From: Hormiphora californensis
Lineage: Eukaryota > Ctenophora > Tentaculata > Cydippida > Pleurobrachiidae
Reading direction: 5' to 3'
DNA length: 64,000 bases
Assembly (NCBI GenBank): GCA_020137815.1
Contig: CM035356.1
Coordinates: forward strand, 3,302,563 to 3,366,562
The notes under the pieces were generated by a model, which was given only the letters and a program-made list of their open reading frames with translations, made no database searches and was not told the DNA's origin. Position numbers and translations under genes: made by a program. This document shows positions 35,937 to 47,723 of the stretch, in pieces. The first letter of the stretch is position 1; the number at the start of each line of letters is the position of its first letter.

Positions 35937-37740
35937 CCTCCCCTCTCTCTCAGGTATGAACCTGTTGAATATCAAGACGAGGGAATGGGATGAGCACCTC
36001 TGTACTCTCTCTGGGGTTGATGTTCGTAACAAACTAGGATCACCAGCACCTGCCATTCCAGAGGTACTGTACCAAGGTTTTAAATCTAGACAAACATGAC
36101 GAATATGATTCAAAATTGTACAAAATGGAACCAGAGTCCTGGGGTGATATGATTTCCCACCAGATCATTTCTCTCGCTATACTGAAAAGTAATTTCTATT
36201 GCAGGAGCCCATTCTAGTTAGCAGATACATGGTACAGAGGTATTCCTTTTCCCCCACCTGTGCGGTATCTAGATTTGTAGGGGATAATCCTTCAACCTTG
36301 ATTGGTCTAAATCTGGGCAAATCAGACATCGCTCTGTCACTGGGTGAGTTTAAATGGTTTAGTACTTGATTTGATTATGTTTTAATAATTCCTCTCTAGT
36401 TCCCCCTAGTTACTCCCTATTTACCCCCTATTTACCCCCTATTTACCCCCTAGTTACTCCCTAGTTACTCCCTAGTTACCCCTACTCCCTAGTAACTCCC
36501 TAGTAACACAGCCCCCCCCCCCTGTTAGGTACAAGTGATGTAGTGGTGAGGTGTGGTGATGATTTGACACCCTCCCCTAACACCCACACCTTCTATCACC
36601 CCCTAGTTACCCCCTAGTTACCCCCTAGTAACCCCCTAGTAACACACCCCCTCCTCTAGGTACAAGTGATGTGGTGGTGAGGTGTGGTGATGATTTGACA
36701 CCCTCCCCTGACACCCACACCTTCTGTCACCCCCTTCACCCCCACACCAGCTACATGCAGATTCTCTGCTATAAGAATGCCAGTCTCACAAGGTAAGGGG
36801 GTCATAGACAAAACGAGTTGGAGATTAATTCAGTCTTCGCTCATAATCTTATCAGTGTGCTGAGCACACTGTGCTCATGTATCACATGTTGAAACAAAGA
36901 GTTCTCAAAAGCTGAACTGTCAATTTATTGATTTAGTATCATTTATATATCGTTGTTAAAAAGCATGATTTTGATTGATAAATCTCTGTTTCCAGGGAAG
37001 AATTGAAAACAAAGTACTGCAAAACAGGCACATGGGAGGAGTACGGAAAGATAATTAGAGAGACTAATACACCTCTTGTTTCTGCTTACTTTCCACACCC
37101 TGAAATACTGCCATTCGGTGTTTCTGGGGCGTACACTTCGGGTTAGTTAATTTCAAGTTTTCGACCGGATAAAATGTCGAGTTCGAGTTACCGACTGTTC
37201 GTAATTTTGTCCCAAATCCAGTTAAAACTGCTCTAAAAAGTATATTAGACATTTTGAGGAATTTATAAATTATACATTCCTTGACCGCACAACATGTTAC
37301 TTTTCATGTTAATTATTATGCTAATTATCATGTTTGTACCTGTATAACCTAACACACAACATCACTGTGTAGGTGACGGAGACCTCTGGGAACACCCTTC
37401 TTCAGACATCATCACCTCCATCACCGAGGGACAATTCCTATCCCAATCCCTCCACACCTCACCTCCACCATCTCGACTAGTGGTAGTGGGAGGTGCTAGC
37501 TCTAATACCCCTCTACTGGAACTAATCAGTAACGCCTTCTCCTGTCCTGTGTACCGGAATGTAACAAGTAATGTGGCAGCACTGGGTGGTGCGTATCTTG
37601 GTGTTATTGCTGCAGGGAGGCAGGTTCCTTCTACTCAGGGGTGTTGGGAGCTTGTTGCTCAACCTGATGAGAGTAGGAAGGGAGAGTGGGATAGGAAGAG
37701 AGAGGAGTATCGAGGACTGGAGGCAACCTTTCGTGATTAG
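33379..37740 (+). CDS. XYLB: Xylulokinase (XYLB)
   Basis: FGGY-family kinase that phosphorylates D-xylulose to xylulose 5-phosphate in the cytosol. Ten exons in consistent phase: 33379-33474, 33516-33692, 35207-35383, 35541-35608, 35690-35826, 35954-36063, 36205-36343, 36660-36792, 36996-37141, 37373-37740, giving 516 residues (human about 536). The start ATG precedes [16 protein letters not shown], the N-terminal ATPase fold. Also present are [10 protein letters not shown], the substrate-site IWMDGST, FSGHQI, the catalytic-aspartate motif VGDNPSTL, the phosphate-binding SLGTSD across exons 7-8, and [14 protein letters not shown] near the C-terminus. The second intron holds the entire DTYMK gene on the same strand. 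A partial duplicate of exon 8 lies at 36531-36605. Intron 7 also has a CCCCTAGTTA-type minisatellite. Confidence 0.96.
33725..35050 (+). CDS. DTYMK: Thymidylate kinase (dTMP kinase), nested in XYLB
   Basis: Phosphorylates dTMP to dTDP for DNA synthesis. Four exons: 33725-33846, 34133-34237, 34360-34499, 34776-35050, giving 213 residues (human 212). Visible motifs: P-loop [35 protein letters not shown], the dTMP-site [28 protein letters not shown] and the lid region DFGTERYE. The P-loop has Gly where eukaryotic enzymes usually have the catalytic Arg (DRAGKS in human). An arginine in the lid ([10 protein letters not shown]) might compensate, as in bacterial type II enzymes. The ATG is only 32 bp downstream of the XYLB exon 2 donor and everything lies within XYLB intron 2, on the same strand. 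Its transcript must start inside XYLB or arise by alternative splicing of a shared transcript. Confidence 0.96.
33918..34125. repeat. AAACTCCCTAAAT minisatellite in DTYMK intron 1
   Basis: Roughly 15 tandem units of 13-14 bp with point variants (taaat/taagt/tgaat), ending just before the exon 2 acceptor. Confidence 0.95.
35868..35935. repeat. (CA)n(CT)n microsatellite in XYLB intron 5
   Basis: A CA run then a CT run, forming the polypyrimidine tract before the exon at 35954. Confidence 0.95.
36399..36490. repeat. CCCCTAGTTA-type minisatellite in XYLB intron 7
   Basis: Tandem 10-bp units (tttacccccta, agttactccct) that recur at 36598-36645, on either side of the partial exon duplicate. Confidence 0.85.
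36531..36605 (+). pseudogene. Partial duplicate of XYLB exon 8
   Basis: After its own TTAG acceptor, it repeats the first roughly 65 bp of exon 8 (36660 onward) with four base changes, two of them amino-acid changes, then runs into the minisatellite and a stop. It lacks a donor, so it is probably a non-functional decoy acceptor. Confidence 0.85.
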
Positions 37741-37956
37741 TAATGATTTAAACTGAATTTATGGTTTGTGTGTGTCTTACATTTTGGGATTTATAATGCA
37801 TGTTTTCAAATGTGTATTACGTTACGATTATTGCCTCTTTATCTCTCGACTACTGCACCATACATGATCTCTATCCATGGTGTATCAAAGCAAAGTTAAG
37901 GTGTAGACAAAGTTTATTAACTATTGTAACGGCCCCTTCTCTAGCCCCAGTAGATC

Positions 37957-40043
37957 ATGACAATGGAGGTAGATGAAGTAGCCAAGGAGAATGTGAAACC
38001 AGTGAAGAAGATGAAACTAACGCAGGAACTACCTTGGATCGAGAAACACAGGCCCAAGTAGGAGAATGTATAATAACCTATCATCTATGAGCACGTTATA
38101 ATTTTGGTGATTTTCGTCACTGATCTGCCCAACCTACCATAGCCATGTATCGTGCTGAGTCTGAGAATTACATGTACTAACATCAAACATGTACTAACAT
38201 CTAATCCCCCCAGGTACCTGCCTCAAATTGTGGGCAATGAAGACACGGTGAAGAGGTTGTCTGTATTTGCAGAAGAGGGAAACTTGCCTAACATCATTAT
38301 CGCTGGTCCACCCGGTATTGGAAAGACAACCACTATACTCTGCCTTGCTAGGGCGTTACTAGGTAACTGTTTTGGGCACGTCGCGCTATCCCCTGTACAT
38401 CCCCGACGAAGTTGGCAGCTTCGCTGCCAAGTAACTGTTGCATGCTAGAGCGTTGCTAGGTAACTGTTGCTAGAGCGTTACTAGGTAACTCTTGCTAGGG
38501 CGTTACTAGGTAACTGTTGCTAGGGCGTTGCTAGGTAATTGTTGCTAGGGTGTTGCTATGTAACTGTTGCTAGGGTGTTACTAACAACACTGTATCAGGT
38601 ACCGCATTGAAAGAGGGAGTTCTGGAGTTGAATGCTTCAAACGAGAGAGGCATTGATGTGGTGAGAAACAGAATCAAGATGTTTGCTCAGAAGAAAGTGA
38701 CTCTTCCCCCGGGTGAGTATTTTAGTGACGTGTGACGTCATCACCTGTGACGTCATTGTTTCAAATCACAAGATTCCAAGTACTAAGATTAACACACACA
38801 CGTCATACTACCCATCCAATTAACATTAACATATTATTGTGTCTATCAGGTCGCCACAAGATATCTTAAGATATCCCATTAACATTGACATGTCTCCCCC
38901 AGGTCGCCACAAGATGGTTATTCTTGACGAGGCTGATTCCATGACCTCAGCAGCTCAGGAGGCACTCCGGCGAACGATGGAGATATACTCCAAAACTACA
39001 CGGTTTGCTCTAGCATGCAATACCTCCGATAAGATAATTGAACCGATACAGTCCCGGTGCACCATGCTGAGGTGAGTGAGGCTGCTGAATATATCAACCC
39101 GATAGAATATGTCCTTTATTGCTCATGTGGTAACCCCTCGTATCTAGGTATTTGTCACCATGGCAATCCCCCTTATCTAGGTATTCAAAAGTAACAGACG
39201 CCCAGATGTTGGGTCGTCTCCTGGAGATATGTGACGCGGAGAGTATCGTAAAGACAGATGACGGCCTGGAGGCTATCATCTTCACCGCACAGGGTGACAT
39301 GAGGCAGGCGGTGAATAACCTTCAGGCAACATACCAGGTACAGACGGATAGGGTGTACCAAAAACACTTCTTCCATCACTCTCTTCCTCCTTATTTCCCC
39401 TTCCCCCACGACTAATCCTATCCCTTCCCCCGTCCACCTCCCTACCCCCTCCTTGTAAGTAAGTATGTTGATCCTTACTCAACAACAACTAACACCCCTC
39501 CCCCTCCTCAGGGTTACGGTATAGTGAATGGTGTGAATGTGTTCAAGGTTTGCGATGAGCCCCACCCCCTGTTAGTCAGGGACATGTTGACTAAATGTCA
39601 GGAGGGGGATATTGATGGGGCCTACTCCATTCTTCACTCCCTCTGGAAGTTAGGATACTCCCCGGAGGATATCATCAATAACATCAGAAAGGTGAGTTTA
39701 CAAATCAAAACACGAGTTTAAAGAAACCTACTGCGGAGAAATCCCATTTCTCTGTAGAGTTCTCCCTGAGGATCAATTCCATACACAATCACAGTGAAAG
39801 GTGAGTATTTGTTTAGTCAGCATTAGCCTGACAGCCTTTTTAGTTTTAAAATCCCCCCTCAACACTTCTTCTTCGTCCCAGGTGTGCCAGACGCAAGAGA
39901 TGCCCGAATACCTAAAGCTACTCTATCTAAAAGAGGTCGGATATGCCCACCTGAGGATTAGTCAAGGCGTCAACTCCCTTCTTCAGCTTAGCGGACTGCT
40001 AGCTAAACTTTGCACAGTCACAACAGCCAAATCAATGTCGTGA
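37957..40043 (+). CDS. RFC2: Replication factor C subunit 2
   Basis: A small subunit of the clamp loader that places PCNA on primed DNA in the nucleus. Seven exons: 37957-38057, 38214-38362, 38599-38712, 38903-39071, 39181-39337, 39512-39691, 39882-40043, giving 343 residues (human RFC2 354). Motifs: [19 protein letters not shown] (RFC box II region), Walker [25 protein letters not shown], Walker [11 protein letters not shown], arginine-finger region [30 protein letters not shown] (sensor 2) and the C-terminal [19 protein letters not shown] collar. Walker A has Ile where GPPGTGKT is usual, outside the invariant GK[T/S]. The start ATG gives a short N-terminus rich in Glu and Lys. Splice-junction duplicates occur in introns 2, 3 and 4. 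Convergent with the minus-strand gene starting at 40484. Confidence 0.97.
38441..38590 (+). repeat. 25-bp tandem repeat made of the RFC2 exon 2 donor
   Basis: Six tandem units of GCTAGGGCGTTACTAGGTAAC type. The unit is the last bases of RFC2 exon 2 (38347-38362) plus the first bases of its intron. At least four units retain an intact CTAG-GTAA donor. Confidence 0.92.
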
Positions 40044-40483
40044 TAGGAATGTCGTAATGAGGGATGGATTGAGAGACACGTTACACATAGAGTGGAAATG
40101 TAATGGACTGCTTTGTGACAAAGAAGCCTTTTTATTTGAATTGTATTTTTAAAACTGCGTTATAATAATTTTAGACAGCTTGTTTTTGTTATAACAATAC
40201 AAAGATGAAACAGATAAAACACAATACATATTTCATTGTAACTCTCACACACAACAAGGCGATATACACATCAACCCCTAAAGTCAGCGGTGATTGACCC
40301 CCGTGCGTAAGGTCCCCATATGGGGTTCACGCCCATGACAACCGCTCTAATCAAATCAAATGAACCCCTAAATATCCCGGACCCATATAATTTCGGGGTC
40401 TGATATACCCGATATATCACTATAATGAGCCGTTCCAGTTAGTGCAACTGCGATCAAAACCACACACAAAATCTCTCTTTCTC
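40044..40483. other. Convergent intergenic gap
   Basis: Holds the RFC2 3' end (plus strand) and the 3' end of the minus-strand gene. AT-rich; no ORF or repeat of note. Confidence 0.6.
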
Positions 40484-43400
40484 TCACCGTTTGCTCCTCC
40501 CATTGATAGATAACAGTGACCCTAAAGATCCAAGAGAGTTCATTCTACTACCATGAGGGGCAGCCATCCCCTTAGGAACAATGTTCACATCATAACTCTC
40601 ATCTGTCTCATAATGAAGCATCTTCACAATAAACTTGTACATTCCACTCTCCGCTACAGAGGGCCGTTTGATTTTGTATACAAAGTACCCCTTGCGGGTG
40701 AATTTAGGTTTTATATACAGTTGGGTATCATCTCGGTACAATCTGATGTCCGTGTTTTTCTTGATATCCCCGTGCCGCAGTGCAAAGTTCTGCATTTGAG
40801 GTTTACACGCTAGGAGGAAACTCTTCCCAGCCTCCTGGTCACCCCTTGGGAACTTGGTTTTCAGGTACAGGTGTTCTGACGTGGTGAATCGTGTTGTGAG
40901 GTTCTTGCTGTCCAGAGTTTCATCACTTCTCAGTGTTGTATCATTATGGGGTGAAGTAGTAGTGTCTTCCTCATCATTATCAGCAGCTAGAGCGAGGAGA
41001 GTGTTGGCAACTATACTCTCTTCTGCTGTCAGATCATCGCTCCTCAGGGGTAGCACCTCACTCTTCTCAAATAGTGTGGAGGGAGGAGGGGTTGCTGAAT
41101 CACTTCTTACAATCTCCCCACTCTTATCGGGACTTGTCTCTGATGTATCACCAGCTGATGTTTCACAAACAATGACAACAGGCACCTCAGGTGAACTGCC
41201 CCTTCGTTTAGTTGTTTCTGTCGAGGTATCCGACTCCCCCTCCTCCTCTTCATCTTGTACTGCCGTGCTGCTGGTCATCTTATCCAAGATATTCTTGATG
41301 GCGTCCGATTCACAGAATATCCCAGCCCCCTCTTCAAGATCCTCATCCCCCTCACTACTACTTGTCTCCCCACCTTCTAACAGATCCGGGGTTTCTACCT
41401 GCAGTACTGTTGTTATCGACTTCTCATCCTCCTCTTCCTCCCCTTCTTCTTCTTTACCCATGATCTCTGTAACTTCTGTAAAGTCAGTTTTGGAGTCAGA
41501 TGTACTAGAACCTGAGCTACTGCTGACAACACTCTCCACTGTTGGGAGCTCCAGTGGTGTTACTTCCATTCCCACTTCGTTGTCGTGGTGATCTGATCCG
41601 GTACCGTGGTTGTCATGGTGATCTGCTCCGTGGTTGTCATGGTGATCTGCTCCGTGGTTGTCATGGTGATCTGGTCCGTGGTTGTCATGGTGATCTGATC
41701 CGGAACCGTGGTTGTCATGGTGATCTGATCCGGCCCCGTGATCTGATCCCCCTCCACAGCAGACGTGGGGCAGTGGAAGTGGTTCGGGTGATGGGACCCT
41801 TATGGATCCCTCGCTAGATGATGAACTAAGTGACTCTGCTTCCTCAAGTGCTAGAATATTCTGAACACCATCTGACCCAGGTGAAGAAACAAAGGACGAA
41901 CTACTGGAACTACTGGAATCTGATTCAACTCCTTGCAGGACAAAATCTGTCGGGAAAATTGGATTTATTTTTAACACCAGTTCGTCTTCTGAAGATGAGT
42001 TTTTGGGTGTTTCCACCCTCTCCTCTGTAATCTCGTTGTCCCGGGGAGGAGTGTCCAATTGGAGATGATCCTCAGAGGAAGATTTAATATTAGCAGGAAC
42101 ATCAATAACTACACTGGAGAAAGTATTCAGCTTATTCCCACTGCTGTCACAAGATTTAGAGGAGAATGTCGAGTGTTCACTGTCTGAAGTCCTCATCTGA
42201 ACCATCATATTGTGATCTGATTCCTCCGAGCTTGAACTTGATACAGATGACTTCCTGAGTTCAGCACATGGCACCTGGATGTCTGGAAGATCGGCATACC
42301 CACAGGTTGTGTGCCCTGTAATTCTGATTGTTTCGCATGCAGTGTCTATCTGATCTTGGACAAGTGATCGTGCCACTGCTAACTCTATCTGCTCTTCAAC
42401 AAACTTCTCCACCTCCTTCTTGTTTACAGGTTCATCTACAGTTACAGAACACACCGACTCCTCCTTGACTTCTCTGTAGTCGTCTTGCTCTGAATCATGT
42501 TCCTCTTTCTCAAACTCGATCTCAGAAAAGGTCGATCTGTCACTGATCCCTGCAGCTGTTTCAACTGCCAGTATTGGAGTCTCTACAACTAAATCTTCAT
42601 CCTCGCTGTCTGTAAAGGACAACTGCGTTAGGATATTTGCTGCTCGTAACGTCTGGGATTTACCTCGCTCCCCTTTTTCGATATCAACTGTAGAAGTAGC
42701 CTCAACTACCTCAATTTGAGGTGTAGTTTCGTCAACTAAGGGTGTGGCAATCTCAATGAGCGGCTCGGTTTCCATAGCAACCTCAATGAGCGGCTCAGTT
42801 TCCATAGCAACCTCAATGAGCGGTTCAGGTTCCATAGCAACCTCAATGAGCGGTTCTGGTACCATAGCAACAGGAGATGCAGCAACCTCAATGAGCGGTT
42901 CAGGTTCCATAGCAACCTCAATGAGCGGTTCAGGTTCCATAGCAACGGGAGATGTAGCAACCTCAATGAGCGGTTCAGGTTCCATAGTAACAGGAGATGC
43001 AGCAACCTCAATGAGCGGTTCAGGTTCCATAGCAACGGGAGATGCAGCAACCTCAATGAGCGGTTCCATAGCAACGGGAGATTTAGTAGCCTCAATGAGC
43101 GGCTCGGTTTCCATAGCAACCTCAATGAGCGGCTCGGTTTCCATAGCAACCTCAATGAGCGGCTCGGTTTCCATAGCAACCTCAATGAGCGGTTCAGGTT
43201 CCATAGCAACCTCAATGAGCGGTTCGGGTTCCATAGTAACCTCAATGGGCGGTTCCATAGCAACGGGAGTTTTAATTTCCGGTTCTGGCTCGGCAGGTCG
43301 CTCAACATCTAGTTCTTCTTGGGGCTCTACTACAGGGACTACAATCTCTGGTTCAATGGAATGCTCCATCTTCAGATCCATTTCAGCAAGTTCGATTTCA

Positions 43401-45741
43401 TCTTTTGATTCTGTAGCTTTGGGATATTCCTGTATTTCTAGGTCCGATTGTCCAACATGTTTCACATCTGAGACTCCGTCGATAGTTTGATCTAGGACCA
43501 CAGTAACCTCTTCATCACATAACTCCTCCAAGCTCCCCCTCCCATCATCCGTGACCTGAGAGGACAGCTCAACATGACCGTCTGGTGAAGTTTCCTTATA
43601 AGGCAATGATTGTGCTGCTGGAGACTCTACCTGGTAACCAGTAGTCAACTCTGATTCAACCGTCTCGGTTATCTCAAAAGTGGTCTGAGCTAGAACACCA
43701 GTAATCATTGTCTGAGAGTCACCTGATTCAGAGGTGCTACAGGAAGAAGATGCTGACTCACTGGAGGAATGGCGGGAGGTACTGTCAGCGGTGAGGTGTT
43801 GCAAATCATCACCTGTAGTAGGTGGCATGGATGGGTCTGTAGAACTGTGTATTTGGTCCCCCTCTGTACCAACCTCAGGGAGGTTGTTAGGGAGGTTGTC
43901 AGGGAGGTTGTCAGGGAGGTTGTCGGGGGTACCAGGACATACTATCAGCGATACCTCACACATCTCTGGTTCTTTTAAATCGACTACTTGCTCCGGGGTA
44001 CCTTCACCTGTTAGTTTCTCCTCAGATGGCTCGCTGTGTCCTGAGCTCTCAATCTCAGTGGCTGGTACAATATCGAGGGGCTGCAACACGTCAACACTCA
44101 TTTTCCTGATTCTCTGGAGACTAGCCCTCAGTTCCTCCTCGGAACAGATGGATGACACATCTGAGTGTTGCCGGGGTGTAATTGGGTGAACATGGAGGTC
44201 AGCTGCTGTCAGGTGATTGGACGGGTCATCATCATCTGAGGAAGATGAGGAGGAAGAGGAGGAGTGACGTGGTTTTACCAGGAATTTAATAGGTATCGTC
44301 AATGGAGGACTGGTACCATTCATTACATGACACTCTGCCTCCTCTTCTGAGTGATCCATTCCGTTTAGCGGTGACGTAGCATTAATTTCGACATCATCCC
44401 CAATCTCTCCCCCACCACACGTAATAGAAATAGTCTCTGGTACATCATCGTCTTCACAGGGCGGCTGAATAGAGGGTGGAAGATCAATTGTCGGAGGGGC
44501 TGATTCCAACTCCTCAGTTACCTCCATAACAACAATTGGAAAACTGGAATTGGAACTCCCTGACATCTCCTCACAAGTCTCACACCCCGTGGGATGTACC
44601 TCTTGATCATCCTCCTCGTCCAGAGACTCGCATTCCAGAACCATGCTGTCCTGTTTGTAGACATTGTCCTCCATTGTATAGACATCCCCGGACATCTCAA
44701 ACCCTTCCTTCTCCTCTAACCCAGATAGTATGTTAGTTATTGTGTTCATGGCATCTACCACTTTCTCACTCAGGGCACCGGATGACTGTCGTCTCAACTC
44801 TGCCAATATCTCTTCCCTCCCTCCCTCACTCCGATCGTGGTGAACCGTTTCAGGGGTGTCTGGAGGGGTTTCCGGCTGGAGGAAGGACTCGGAGCTGGAA
44901 TCTTGAAGGTTTGTCTCTTGGGAAATGTGGACTAGTTCAACTAGTGTCTTAACGGGTAGGTCCAGATGGCCGAGGGGGAAGTTTTCCTCCTGTGGAGAAT
45001 AGTCGAGGAGAACTTTGTCTGGGTCCAACATCGGGTTTATCCTGAGAATGAGGGGAGGGGGTTATAGATTGAGGAGGTATTATGGAACTGGTATATTATG
45101 ATATAGAGATCCTGAGAAGGGGGAGGTGTTATATAGACTGGGGGAGTGAGGAGAGGAGGGTTATAGAGACTGGGGGAGTGAGGATTGAGGAGGGGAGGTG
45201 TTATAGAAACTGGGGGAATGAGGAGGTATCTCACATGTATGGAGATCGAGGGAGTTAGAAAATAGAAAATAGAAATTATTCATTACCATAATTTATGTAT
45301 GATCTGAGTAAGCTATATGACAGACAAGATGTATGCTAAGTTGCTAGAAAATAAAGATTATATATATGTCAAGTGAGTTCTAAGCAATGAGCAGCACCGG
45401 TGTGTATCAGAACTCATTTATCGGCCACTAACGGATCAGAGTTCTGAATATGGTCATATCGAGAGAAGAAGAAGAAGATCATGCGATTGAAAGTGTGAAA
45501 TTTCGAGATGATAGAGAAAGGGGATGCGATGTGAAGTCCGAGACGGGTTACGAGAGAAAGCAAGAGGGGAGAGGGATTGAGGGAAAGAGAGAAGATATTT
45601 ATAAGAGAGTGACTACATAAAAAGATCATCAACTTTTTAATTCACTTGACCTGTCAAGGATTATTCCAAGTTTGTCCGTCACTTTCTCAACCTCCTCCTC
45701 CAATTCTGATAACTCATCTTCCTCACTCATTGACTGCACCT
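40484..45741 (-). CDS. Large acidic repeat protein with possible Ig-like C-terminal domain, unknown function (5' partial)
   Basis: A main exon of 40484-45041, with upstream exon 45651-45741 joined in frame (SEEDELSELEEEVEKV, helical and acidic), gives about 1547 residues; further upstream exons are not found. Numbering from the Met at 45031 (1515 residues): Ser/Glu/Asp-rich sequence with many SSSSSDDD runs; at about 590-763 some 15 repeats of EPLIEVAMEP type with TSPVAMEPEPL spacers; at about 1091-1149 six DHHDNHG repeats; at about 1385-1495 a folded-looking C-terminal domain (SFLLACKPQM, RLYRDDTQLYIKPKF, ESGMYKFIVKM) resembling an I-set immunoglobulin domain; then a basic tail. Such Ig-tailed disordered proteins occur among cytoskeletal or muscle-type scaffolds, but I recognise no family. 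Opposite-strand ORFs over the repeats are shadows. Confidence 0.75.
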
Positions 45742-46092
45742 CTAAGAGAAAGAGAGATGGGGGGGGGGGGGGTGCCGGCCAATAATTAATGAGGATGAGG
45801 TCTTGTCCAGCGTTTTTCGAATTAATGAGGGCCCTCAAAAATCCTCAAAAATCCTCAATAATCATCAATAATCATCAACAATTATTTTATAGTTTTTACA
45901 AAAATTTTGACGATTACGCATACTATTGGGCATACACATTCCTTAATAGGAGTAAAACAGTTAGACAATTTTCCCAGATACCCTGGTGATGGTCCTAAAA
46001 ACATCCTCAGAAGTCCTCAAAATGAGGCGAAATCGTCAATATAAATATGGGGTAAATTTGTGCTGCCTGTGCTGCCTCCACTCTGACACGTG

Positions 46093-46122
46093 AGGCCCGG
46101 GTTCGATTCCCGACCGGGCCCG
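46093..46122 (+). other. tRNA-like T-arm / Pol III B box
   Basis: GGTTCGATTCC at 46100-46110 matches the B-box consensus exactly and sits in a hairpin-capable CCCGGG context. No matching 5' acceptor strand, D arm or A box is found, so it is a fragment and not a tRNA gene. Confidence 0.45.
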
Positions 46123-46288
46123 GGTGGGGACACTTTTTTTTAAAACTTTTGAAAACTTTATAAATTATTTCTAAAAATTTTCTAGACATTTATCTTACTA
46201 GGCAGCAAAATCGTTGATTTTTGGGACAAAGTTGGCAGCATATTTGACTGAAAATCGTATTCGGTATTTATCTAAAATTTTGAAAATC

Positions 46289-46390
46289 TGGGCACCGGGG
46301 TCTTGTCAAGCATGTGAAGTTGATAACTTTGCTAAAAGAAAGCAGTGCTTCAAGTGTGGAAAGCCAAAGAGCACAGGCAAGAGCACTTGA
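46289..46390 (+). pseudogene. RanBP2-type zinc finger fragment
   Basis: The frame reads W-APGS-CQAC-EVDN-FAKRKQ-CFKC-GKPKS and then stops at 46388. The W, four Cys, central Asn and the KRxxCFKCG pattern fit a RanBP2-type zinc finger, closest in feel to those of RBM5/RBM10. The open frame extends upstream only to about 46247 and has no ATG. Probably a captured exon fragment inside the inverted-repeat element. Confidence 0.55.
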
Positions 46391-46589
46391 ATTGATAATC
46401 AGTGCATTTTATACCTCTAAAATAAAATATATTATTGTTTTTTATCAGGCATTTGCTGTGTTTATGTTTAAATAGAACGAAAAGTTTTTGAGGATTTTTG
46501 AGGATTTTTGAGGGCTTGTCCAGCAAATAATAAATGAGGATTTTTGAGGTGACCTCAAAAATCCTCATAAATTCCGGCCGGAACCCCCC

Positions 46590-47612
46590 CGAGAGATGAT
46601 TAGCAGGATAATTATAAATCCGGAGAGAAGGATGATCAGTTATCTGGTGTCACTTTCTAAGCTACTGAAAAGTGACAAGCCAGATGATGTAATCATGGAA
46701 AATGGTGGAGGGGCATCATGGAACTAAGTCACTATCAGAAAAAGGAGCAGAATGTGATCTATCTACAGCTGCAGTGAAAGCAATAGCCCCGCAGCACACT
46801 TTGAATGGTATATCAAGTTACCAATTGCTGACAGTGCTGTGTTTAAAGTGGACAAAACAGAGACCTGTGTGATTGGAATTCATCTGATCCAGCTGTTATT
46901 ATGTGGTGAAATGATGAACTGTCTCTCTCTCGCTCTAGCTCGCTGGGAGCTCGCTCTTTCCCTCTCTCTCCCTCTATCTCTCTCTATCGCTTCAACATTA
47001 GTTACCTAGCTCGAGTTCTTGATCTCCAGAAACGTTGGTCATCATCTTGCAAACAATTCAGTCATGAAAATCTGTTACAAAGATTGAATGTTAGGCAAAC
47101 GAATAATTTAAAGCAAATCATGATAGCGAGTAGAATAATATCCAGTTATGTTAATAATAATTATTCGAGTAATTATTGAATATATTCAACATAACTGGAT
47201 ATGAAACACAAAGGTCAAAGGGCCCCAACATGGAGCCTTCGGTGACACTAAGGACGCTGAGAGGTCGCGAGAAAAAACACTGCTTTATCTAAGCTATCCA
47301 ACATATTAGTTCTAGAGTAACCTCGTTACGCTTCTCTGCTAAAATGACAGTTCTGTAACATATTAGCAAATCATGCACTAGTCACGCAAAGTCGAGACGA
47401 ATGTACTGAAGAAATAGGTAAAGGAGAGAGTGAGAGAGACAAATCGATTTGACACATGACAGATCACATTCCAAGAGAACTGAGTGAGAGCGGACCAGTA
47501 TAATTGATGACGTTGATTTACCTCAAACCCCTTGGACCTTTGACGTGAACAGAACTTAGCTTTTAAGACATGTCATTCTCACTATTCTGTGTCTCATTCT
47601 CTCTCATTCTCT

Positions 47613-47651
<39 letters not shown>

Positions 47652-47671
47652 TCTTTCTCTCTCTCTCTCTC

Positions 47672-47723
<52 letters not shown>

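Larger units (their letters stand above)
45759..46589. mobile_element. Inverted-repeat element carrying a zinc-finger fragment
   Basis: The ends form inverted repeats of roughly 100 bp: CCGGCC near both ends, GCTGGACAAG / CTTGTCCAGC, and runs of CCTCAAAAATCCTCAAAAAT inward on each side. The interior has a B-box-like tRNA sequence (46100-46110) and a short zinc-finger coding segment (46289-46390). Non-autonomous DNA element of unassigned family, lying just upstream of the 45651-45741 exon. Confidence 0.65.

Noticed and set aside
42744-43490. 248-codon plus-strand ORF of MSGSGSIAT repeats
   Set aside because: It is the complement of the EPLIEVA-coding minisatellite in the 1515-codon minus-strand ORF, which has far longer open frame and a structured C-terminus.
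46048-46122. A tRNA gene
   Set aside because: Only the B box and T-arm-like part fit. No D arm, anticodon arm or 5' acceptor strand pairs with it.
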